IMG/VR virus record: IMGVR_UViG_3300010354_000359
Coordinates: 1-31,058 of that record
Reading direction: 5' to 3' (one strand)
Length of the DNA: 31,058 bases
Source of the DNA: a virus
The position numbers and the translations under genes were made by a program. Under the pieces are notes generated by a model. It was given only the letters and a program-made list of their open reading frames with translations. It did not search any database and was not told the origin of the DNA. Shown in pieces: positions 16,931-28,900 of this stretch; position 1 is the first letter of the stretch; every line of letters begins with the position of its first letter.

Positions 16931-19900
16931 ATTCAAAATAAACCGTTAAGTGAAGTTAATAATATAGATGGTGTTACAGCACTAGACGGAATTAATATTC
17001 TATTTTATAATCCTGAAGGCACAGAGTCAGGAACTTTTCCATCAGATTACTTTTACAAGGTTACACTGGATTACATCACTAGTCCGGCAGATCCTATTAT
17101 AATATTAACACAAGACTCAATTATAGATTCTGAGAAAAAAATTATTCCTTCTTATGGTTCAGAATATATTGGTATTGGATTCGTTAAATTAGATACGATT
17201 GTACAGATACCTTTTATTTCTGCTCCCCTTGATACATTATATTATCAAGATAATATAAATCCTAATAAGGTAGGTATTATCAAACTTATTGAAAATAATG
17301 ACCTTAATACATTAAATGTTGAAACACAAATTTTAGGCAAAAAAACATTTACTTCATCTAATGGAATAGTATTTACAAATGGGTTAAAAGTAGCATTCAG
17401 CGGTGACATACTACCTGTAAGTTACAAGCAAGGTGAATATTATGTAGAGGGTGTTGGTACTGCTATAGAATTAATTCCAACAACATCACTACAAATACCT
17501 GAAAATTTTACTGTCAACACATCAATTGCATACGATAGTACAAATTACGATGTTGAAAATTATGACGAAGCCCTTAATTTGCCTGCAAATCAAGACTATA
17601 TTACAATTGCTAGAAATAGTATAAACAAAAATGCATGGTCACGCAGTAATCGCTGGTTCCATAGTCAGGTTATTACTGACACCGCTGTGTATAACGGTGA
17701 TCCAACTATTTTAAATTTAGCAAGTAATACAGCAAAAGCAAAACGTCCTATTATTGAATTTTATCCAAATTTAAAATTATTTGATTCTGGTACCGTCGGA
17801 AAAAATTCTGTTGATTTTATTGATACCAGAACAACTGACGCACTTACTACTATAGCGGGTCAGGCAACATATTATCCAGATGTAAGCACATATACAGCAT
17901 ATACAGGTACGATACAAACAAATCCCACAGTAAGTTTAGGTCAATTTATAGTAGGGGAACAATATACTATAGAGGATTTAGGTACTACTGATCCTGATAC
18001 TTGGCAACAGTTAGGAGCAACACTTGATGTAGATGGGCAATTTGTTGTAGGACAAAACTATATAATTACTGATCTAGGTGCCACAACTCCAGAAGAATGG
18101 AGTATAATTGCCGGTACTAATAACCTTACTGCTAACAATATTGAAGCAGGACTAGAATATGAAATTTTAAGTCTAGGCACTACTAACTATGTATCCATAG
18201 GCGCGCCATCAAGTTGTGTTGTAACTGGTTCTATTGCTGGACGAACACTTACAGTTACCGGGGTTACTTCAGGCTCACTTACAGTAGGAACATATATTAC
18301 TGGTCCAGGTATAGTCCCTGGAACTTTTATTTTAACAGGTTCTGGTGGAGGCGTAGGACCCTACCTTGTCAATATTACGCAAACAGTACCGTCAACAACT
18401 ATAACAGGACAACCTGCAGTAGGAACTACTTTTACAGCGACAGGTACAGGTACAGGTACAGGTAAAGTTAAAAGAATTACTCCATATTCTACAAACGAAA
18501 TATTTACATGTGCCTATCCTGGAGAAATTGTAGGTTCAGGCGGCGGAAAGGCACTACAAACATTATTCACAGCATTAATTACTGGTTTATTAAATTCATC
18601 AGACTTGATAGCAGGACTGGAGTATACGATTCAAGACAGGGGCAGCACGTTATGGCAAAATATTGGTGCTTCTTTATTTAATATAGCAAGTTCTCCTGTG
18701 ACTTCAGGGGAACAATATTTTATTACTAATATAGGAACTACTTCTCAAACTGACTGGAATCTTTTAGCAGGCACATCAGGAATTGTATATGATATCGGTG
18801 ATGTCTTTACGGCTGCCATTACCAGTACAAAACCAGGTACAGGCCAAGTACTAACAAAAACATTTGTTGCGACAGATCCGGGCGTAGGTACCGGTACAGC
18901 AATTCAAGGTGACGGCACAGCGTTAGCACAAACTAACACAACAATTATTATTCCTACAAGTGATGTAGTCGGCACACTAAGCGTAGGAATGTATATTAAT
19001 GATTTAATTTTAGGTGAGCAAAGCAAGTTGCCAGTAGGTACAAGAATCAGTACAATTAGCAATGATTCATCTAACACAACAATGATTGTTAATTGGCTTA
19101 CTCCTGCTATTGTCGGCGCTACAGTAGGAGATGCATCATTTGTAGCAAGTATAAAAAATAATGCAGATTTAGAATTATTTTCGGGCGCACGTATTGTATT
19201 TTCTGCTGATGTAAATCCTAATATTGCAAATAAAATTTATGTAGCAAATTTTTCTACAACTATTAATGGATCTTATCCGGTATTAACCTTTACTGAAGCA
19301 CTAGACGGTGAACTATTAGAAAATGATCAGTTCTCTGTATTGAGAGGACAAAACAATGAAGGTGTAAGTTGGTACTATAAAGAAAATCAACTGGGAGAAT
19401 TTTTTCAAGTCGCACAACAAAAAACTAAAACTAATCAGGCTCCTAAATTTGATATCTTTGATAAAAACGGTATTAGTTTCGGCGATACGTCAATATATAA
19501 ATCTACAACTTTTCAAGGTTGTACTTTGTTTGAATACAAACTTAAACCAGGCGGCGTAAACGACACAATTTTAGGATTTCCTATTAGTTTCAGTAGTATT
19601 AATAATACAGGAGATATTTCTTTTGAAGTATCATTAAACAGTCAAGAGTTTAATTATGTTACCGGACTAGAACAAAATATTACAGAAACAGAAAAAGTTA
19701 ATAATGGGTTTGTTTACAACGTAACAGGAAGAGATACTAGCGATAGACTATTAGGTTGGCAAACAGCAGTTGCTCCAAGCACACAATATCAAGTTTTTGA
19801 GTTCCCATATACGCCACCTAATGTTGTAATCTCATCATTAGATGCTACAAATATTGATGTTACAGTAACATGCGATGTGCCGCAATTAAGTGTTGATGAC

Positions 19901-22900
19901 ACTATTTGGCCTTCAATACAAGTATTCAACAATAATAATTTGATTACAAACTTTACAGTAGAAAATACTACAACTACTACAAAAGTTACTGTTAATATTC
20001 CAGCATTAGAAAAAACAGTAATACAAGTTTTAATTTTAAGTGATCAAGTAAGTAACGAAGCCTTCTATACTATCCCAATTAATTTAAGTAATAATCCTTT
20101 TAATACAGATATAACAACAGTAGACGTAGGTGATATAAGAGGACAATATCAAAGCATATTTTATAATAATCCAAATACAACAGGAGATGTATTTGGAAAT
20201 AATAATACCCGTGATTTAGGAAATCTTGTACCATGGGGTAATCGCATTATACAAAATAGTGCAAGTTTAGTTATACCTAGCGCATTCCTACGTTTAAAAC
20301 AACATAACTTATTTGATGCGTTACTATTCAACAGCAGAGAATATATAAAATTTAAATCTTTATTAGTGGATACTGCTAATAAAATTAATTGGCAACAACG
20401 TTATAATCCTGCTGAGTTATTAGATTATGCACTTGATATTATAACTAGCGTAAAAAATCAAGAGATGCCATTCTTTTGGTCAGACATGATTCCAAATAAG
20501 GCACCGTATATTTCAAATACATATACCTTTTTTAATGATATAGGCACCACTACTTTTGGCCTAAGCCAAACTTATAATTATCAAAGTGCCAACTATAATG
20601 GCGTACTAGTTTATCTAAAGAGAAAAATACAGGGAACAACTGTAACAGAATTATTATATAAAGATATTGATTATACCATTAGTAATGACAGCCCATCATT
20701 GATTATTACTAAAGACTTAACGACCGGCGATCAAATTGTAATTAATGAATATAATCAGACTTATGGCTCTTATGTACCTAACACACCTAGTAAGTTAGGA
20801 TTATACCCAGTCACTGTTCCCTCAGTTGTATATGATGAAACATATATTACTCCAACTTATTTTATAGTAGGACATGATGGCTCATATACAAAATTATATG
20901 GAGAATACAGTGAAATATATGGATTAACAGATTATAGAGATCAAGTTCTATTAGAATTTGAAAAGCGTGTTTATAATAATATAAAGTTAAGTTCAACTAT
21001 ACCTATAAGCGTTGCAGATATTATTCCTAATTATTATAGAAATTCATCAGAGTATTATACCAATTGGTTGACAACTTATACACCAGCATTCCTTGATTGG
21101 GTAGGTACTAATAAAATTGATTATCAAGATCACGTTTTTGCTGAAGGAAATTCATACACTTATAATTATAGAAATTCAGGTGCAAAAATTACAGGCGATC
21201 TTTTGTTACAGGGAAATTGGAGAGGAATTTATTCATACTACTTTGATACTTCAACACCTGCTATAACTCCTTGGCAAATGATAGGTTATGCTAATAAACC
21301 TAATTGGTGGGATGCTAGATATGGAGACAGTCCGTACACCATAGATAATCTTATCTTATGGGCTGACATGTTTGACGGTATTGATTACAATAACGGCAAT
21401 CCTGTTGTAAGAACTCAGTATAAAAAATCTAATTTTGATAGAGATACAGCCGATTGGGAAACAGAGTTTCAAAACTTTTTATTAATACTTCCTGTTAATA
21501 GTAATGGAGGTCAAAAGAGTCCATTAAATTCAATAGTAGGCACTTATGATCCAATGCTCTTTAAAGATCAATGGTTAGTCGGAGATTTAGGCCCTGTTGA
21601 GTTTAGTTATCGTCGTAGTTCTACTTGGCCTTTTGATTTGATGAGATTGCAGGCATTATTAAAACCTGCCAAATTCTTTAATCTTGCTGTAGACTTAGAC
21701 AACTATAAGTATGACGCAGAATTTAATCAGTACCTTGTTAATGGAAGAAGCCATTTAGTTCCTAATCAAATAGAAATTTATGGTAATGGTACAGCAAAAA
21801 CTTCATATATCAATTGGATAGTTGACTATGAAAAACAACTAGGTGTAGATGCTACAACTAATATTTTAAATTTATTTAAAAATATTGATGTACGATTAGT
21901 ATATCGTCTTGCAGGATTTAGTGACAAGACATTGTTAAAATTCTTTGTTGAAAAGGGTACTCCAAACACGAATAATAATTCATTATTAATTCCTGACGAA
22001 AACTTTAGTGTATTGTTGTATGAAAATCAACCATATACAAAAATTATTTACAGTGCTGTTAGTGTAATTAAAGTTCCTAACGGATTTAAGGTTGACGGAT
22101 TTAGCCAAAATATCAATTATTTTCCAACTTTGAAACCTATTAATAATGGTAATGTTAATAATATTACAATTCAGGATTTAAGTGTTAAAGTTGCTAAAGA
22201 TTATTCTCAAAATGTTGAAATTGTAGAATATGGAAGTGTGTTTAGAAAACCGCAAGATTTAGCACAATTTTTAGCAAGTTATGGAAGTTATTTAATTTCA
22301 CAAGGTTGTCAGTACGAATTGATTGAATCAGGAGTTCAACTTGATTGGAATCAAATGATCGGAGAATTTTTATATTGGGCACAAATAGGATTCAGCCAGG
22401 GAAGTGTTATTACACTTAATCCTGCAGCAAATACTTTATCTATAAATGCTGAAAATTTAATAGTACAGCCTTTGTTTATACATGATAATAACTTTGTTCT
22501 CAATCAGAACCTATACCCTATTGAAAATAGAGATTTAAGTATTGTTAGAGAAAATACAGCGTTTAGCGTAACTGCATTAAAAGATGGAGATACAATTTCT
22601 TACGGTCAATTTAATTTAAGTAATATTGAACATGGTATAGTGTTTGACAATAAAACAATCTTTAATGACATCATTTATAATTTAATTACTGGATTAAAAC
22701 AAAATAGAATTTATTTACAAGGCGTCAAGAGTGCAGAATGGAACGGCACTATGACTGCAAGTGGCTTTATTAATAATCAAGATAATATTAAAGAATGGAT
22801 TCCTGCTTTAAAATATACAAAGGGCGAAATAGTAAGTTTTAAAAACAAATACTGGACAGCATTAAAAATTGTACAGCCATCAAAAGTATTCAACGAAATT

Positions 22901-25900
22901 GATTGGAAAGAAACAGATTACGATGAAATACAAAAGGGACTATTACCAAACAGTAGTACAAGAAGTTATGAAAGTTCTTTATATTACAATGTAAACGAAG
23001 CCAATTTAGAAAAAGATGCAGATCAATTATCGTTTAGTTTGATAGGTTATCGCTCACGTCCTTACATGGTTAGTGCCGATTTGACAGATATAACTCAAGT
23101 CAATGTTTATAAAAACATGATAAAAGAAAAAGGAACCAGAGCGATACTAGACGTATTTAAGGGCGCAGACTTACCGCAAGGTGGAATAGATTATAATCTT
23201 CATGAAAATTGGGCAATACTACAAGGCACATACGGTGGTGTACTCAATAATAATTTTCTTGAGTTCAAATTAAATCAAAGTAAATTAACATTTAATCCAA
23301 GTATTGTAGGACTGACTAACGGCAATCCAGTACCTGGTGCACAGCAAATAGTACCAATTTATAGTTTGTTTAATTATGGCAAACCAATTACAAACCCTGA
23401 TGTGTTGCCAACTTTAAGCCAAGATACTCCAAACATGCTATTTCCCGATGCAGGATATGTAAACTTTAATGATGTAAAAATGTCATCATACTTTTTTAGT
23501 GGTTTCCCTGCAGCAGTCAATGAATCAGGTCTTATTGTTCCCTTAAACAGATTTTATGTGGGTGATTATGCCTATGTAGCAAATTATTTGGCTAACTGGA
23601 ACGTATTAACACCTAATGTCCTAGGTCAAGTATTACAAGCACGTTCAAATTTAAACGGCACTACTACTATATTATTCAAAGACCCGCAGACATTACAGGT
23701 CAATGATATTTTTGCGATTATTAATTTCAACGATCAAGTAAATGGATATTTCACGGTATTACAAGTGGTAAATCCATATCAAGTTATTATTCCGTTAGAC
23801 CTTACTAATAGCACATTAACTATAACAGGCGAAGGTATCGCATATCAATTCGTATCACAAAGAGTAGCCCAGCCTAGCGATATACAAGATTTATTACTTT
23901 TAAATAATGAATTTGTAAGCAATCAAGTTTGGGTAGATACAAATAATGACGGCGGCTGGGCAGTTTATCGTAAAGGTATTAATTATACATACGATGTTGA
24001 ATTTACGAAAGACACTTTACCTGACGAAGAAAAGAATGACACAAGCACATTTGGTTCTGCTGTATCATATACTATAAAAGGCGATTTCTTATTCTCTGAT
24101 GCTGGAATGGGTCGTGTCTTTAGATATCAATATGATCCTATAGAAGGAGTATATGATCCAGATCAAATTATTGAAAAAGATTCTTCTTTCGGAACATCAA
24201 TTGTTAAAGGTCAAAATATATTTGCTATATCACAACCAACTGGTACACCTAAAGTATACCTTTATTATGTTAATGATACATTCTATACAGACGATATAGA
24301 ACCATTTCAAGAAATTACTGCTCCAGTAGGATGCACTAATTTTGGTTCTAGCATGTCTATGTCAGGCGATAGTAATTGGCTATTTGTAAGCGATTTTGAT
24401 ACAGTTACTCCTGCTGCTAGAAATAAAGTACATGTATACCGAAGAATTAATGGAATACTTGATGCAAGTGAGTTAGTACCGGGTACTTATTATGAAGTAT
24501 TAAGTTTAGGCACAAGCAATTTTACTGAAGCAGGGGCAATAGAAAATAAAGTAGGCATTATATTTGAAGCGACCGGCCCTATAGTCACAAATGCTGGTGA
24601 TTTCGTAGTAGGCGAAGAATACACTATAGTATCGTTAGGTACGACTGATTGGGTCGCTGCTGGATGGGAGCCACCCAATATTGGTGACTTGCCTATAATA
24701 GGCGATACTTTTGTAGCAATTTCTTCAGGATCCGGTGATGGTACTGCAAGTGCAATAACTCAGGGTACTGTAATACAGCGTGAATTTGAATTTATTTCAA
24801 CTATAGAAGGTCCAACTGTCACTGTAGATAAATTTGGTAGTTCAATATCTACAAATTATTATGGCGACACTTTGGTAATTGGTGCACCAAATGAAGATTA
24901 CGATGTTGATGTAGAAAATTGGGGCAAAGCCTATTATTACTCAAGATCAGTGCAAAATTTTGAAACTCAGACAGCATCTACAGGTAGCACTACGGTATTT
25001 AATTTAGCATGGACACCTAGCGCATCATCTGTTAACGTATATTTAAACGGAGTTCTAGTTGATGAAGCAGATTATTCTATAACCGGATCAAATTTAAATT
25101 ACACGGGTACATTTGTTGTAGGAGATATAATAAAGGTAAGTGGTAACAAATTTACTTTAAATCAAATATTAACAACTGAAACGACACCTAGAATAGGCGT
25201 AGGTTTCGGCACTAATGTTGATAACAATAGATTTGCTACTGAAATATTAGTAGGTGCGCCGTTCGCACTGAACAGTGATATTGAAGAAGGGGCAGTGTAT
25301 CGCTATACAAATGCCGGAGCAAGATTCGGATCTGTTGTCGGTGTTAATACAGCAGAAACCACAGCCAATCGTATTATATTAATTAACGGATATCAAGTTG
25401 AAATACCTGCTAGTAGTGATGCAGAACTTGCAGCATTAGCAATTAATAGTGCAGAAATTACCAATGTTAGTGCAACTGTTATTAATAATAGATTGAGCAT
25501 ACAATTAATTAACGATAGTTTGGCAAACGCTAACCAAGAATTAGTTATTACTTCTACTGATCCAGACGCACTAGATGAATTGGGAATTAAAACTCTAATT
25601 CAAACTCAAGTATTACAATGTCCACATTTAACAGGGCCTACACAATTTGGTACAACAATTAAATTTAATGAATTTAATAGCGTGGTTATAAGTGCCCCTG
25701 TAGGAACACGTTACGCTCAAACAACATTTGATTTTATTGATAATGTTGACTACACTGATGATACAATTTTTGATAATAATGCTACTCAATTTATAGATAG
25801 TTATCCTAATGCGGGTGCAGTTTATATGTTTGATTATCTTTCAAACTATAGAGAATCAATCAATAATATAGGCGCCTATACTTATGCTCAAAGCGTTAAT

Positions 25901-28900
25901 GCTAAAAATCAAGTATATGGATTAGAGCCTCGTTATGGAACAGCCTTAGATTTTGTAGAAAATAAAGTTATAATAGGCACTCCGGGTTATCGTCCCGATG
26001 ATATAGACGGCCAAGTTGTTGTTTATATAAATCAAAGTGGACTACGTAACTGGACAGAAATAAGACAATCAAGTGAAATTGTTGATGTCAATAAAATTGA
26101 CAATGCTCAATTGTTTAGTGCCGAATTAAATCAAACATTAACTAACTTAGATTATTTTGATCCACTACAAGGAAAACTGTTAGGTGCAGTTCGTCAAAAT
26201 ATTGATGTTATATCTAATATAGATCCTGCAACATATAATAATGATAATAATACTCAAAGTGGTTTTGTATGGGGATCAGCACAATTAGGTACAATTTGGT
26301 TTGATACTTCAAATGTAAGATTTGTAAATTACCATCAAAATGATAATCAATATAATGCAAAATATTGGGGCACACTATTTCCTGGAAGTGATGTAGCAGT
26401 TTATTCGTGGATAGCAAGTAATGTACCGCCTTCAGAGTATGAAGGTTCAGGTACACCAAGAAGTGTAGATTTGTTTACAGTACAAACTATTTTAAATAGT
26501 TCAAATAATATTGAACCTGTTTACTATTTTTGGGTTAGAAATTCAGGCATTAAATTTAGTAACAAGAGTTTGGCAGATGTTAATATTGCAAACTACATTT
26601 TAAATCCACAAGGATCTGGTATTAGTTACTTTGCACCGTTATTACCTAACACTTTTGGTTTATATAATTGTCAACAATTTATAAATGCAAACGATAGCGT
26701 ATTACACATAGGTTATTCTTCAGGTATTAATAGCAATATTGCACACGAAGAATATCAATTAATAAGAGAAAATTTCCCTGCAGATTTCTTACCGGGTTTA
26801 CCTAACTTAGTAGAAGGAATAACTACACCAAGATCATTATATGATAGATTGATTGATAGTTTAGGCGGCACTGATGAAGAAGGAGCAATCGTTCCTGATC
26901 CTTTCTTACCTAAAACTGTACAAAGCGGTGTATTAGCAAGACCTAGACAAAGTTTCTTTTATAATAGATTAAAGGCACTTCAGAATTATTTGGAATATAG
27001 TAATACAATATTAAAACAATTTCCGATCGTAGAAATTCGTCCTAGAATTCCATTTGTATTTAAATCAGGCGAATTCTATGACACTTCACTTTATTGGGAG
27101 TATGTAAATTGGTGGACTCCTGGCTATAATGATAATACTAAAGCAATTATGCAGGTCCCTACATATAATGATTTACTCACCCTAGATGTAGCAGCGGGAA
27201 GTATAGTCAGCGTTTTAGAAAACGGTCAGGGTAATTCAGAGACATACATTTTTACTAACGAAGGTTTATGGACTCGTATTGGTTTACAAAATGGCACTGT
27301 AAGATTTAAATCTGAATTATGGGATTATGAAGCAAATAAAATTGGTTTCGGAAGTGATTTTTATGGTTCACAACCATTTGATAGTTATCCTAGCGAAGAA
27401 ACACGCTGGATTATACGCGCCCTTAACGAACAGATTTTTATAGATGAATTATTAATTTTCCGTAACAGATCATTAATATTATTGTTTAGTTATATACAGG
27501 CAGAATCACATGAAAATCAAAATTATTTACCATGGTTAAATAAAACTTCTTTAATTGATGTAACTCACAAAATTAGAGAACTTAAACCTATTCAAAATTT
27601 TCAATCAGATAATCAAGAATTTTTATCTGGATATTTAAATGAAGCAAAACCATATCACGTAGTAATTAAAGAATTTTTATTAACATATGAGGGTACTGAC
27701 TGGTATCAAGGTAATTTAACAGACTTTGATTTACCTGCTGAATATAATTTTGAAAACCAGGTATTTATTAGTCCAGAAATTGTATATTCTGATCCTAAAT
27801 CAATTTATGAATTTTTGCCAGACGATGCTATTTGGACTACCAATAGTTATACAGAATGGAAAAATAATTATGGTATCAGTTTAATTGGACAAGAAAATTA
27901 TAAGATTTCTGTTTTACGTTCTTATGTAACATTAAACAGTGATTTTATTATAGTGGATAACGTTTCTGGTTTTCCAGTAACTGGTACTATCAAAGTAAGT
28001 AGTGTATCAAATCCAAACGATTTTGAATATATTGGATATACTGAGGTTAATATTGATACAAATTCACTTTCAGGATTGATACGCGGATTAAACGGCACAG
28101 AAGTAACAACACATATACCGGGTGAAAATATCTTTATAGATTTGCCTGCTATAGTAGTATTAGACACTGGCAAGGGTTATGCTAATCCGCCTAAAGTCAC
28201 AGCGTTTATTGATACTTCACTTTATCCCGAACCAAGAGAGGAGGCAGTTCTTGAAGCAGTAATGCGCGTGGATAAAGTTATCGGTGTTAATGTAATAAAT
28301 CCTGGTTCAGGATATGTAGCATTGCCTGAAATTATTATTGATAGTGCATATGATTTTGAATTTGAAAGTTCAGGAATCACTATTGATCCGGTCAATACAA
28401 TAGAACTATATGCTCCTGAATTAGTGACCGGAGACCTTGTACGTTATGTAAAAGGAACAGGAACTCAAGTAGGTGGTCTAGAAAACAATCAGTGGTACTA
28501 TGTACGTGTTCTAGATAATGTGCCTACTGTAATAGTTGCGCTTTATACATCATATGCTGATGCAATTAACGGTGCAGAAAATACTAGAATTAAAATATAT
28601 GAACAAGGAACAGGAACACACACTTTAGCCTTAGGCGCTAAAGCAAGTGCGATAAGTTCAAGTTACCCAGTAAGAGAAAATAACATTACCTTACGTTATG
28701 ATAGAACAACATATAATACTCAAGTTTTAGATTGGCAACCGTATAGTTTTTATGGATCTTTCTTTGCCGGTTCATATAATAACACAGAAAATATATCCAG
28801 TTCAACTATTTCATTAGAAAGCACATTACCGGATGTAAACAATGTGTTATCAAGTAGTCAGGGTTTAGTATTACCTATTGCTGAAATATCTAATTATACT

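Noticed and set aside
18214-18465. Plus-strand Tyr/Trp/Cys-rich 83-residue frame inside the giant gene
   Set aside because: Out-of-frame reading of the LGTT and nested repeats. Its ending is just the shifted ACAGGT repeat.
24490-28173. Short minus-strand frames within the giant gene
   Set aside because: All lie opposite a continuous coding frame, lack ribosome sites and show no domain pattern.
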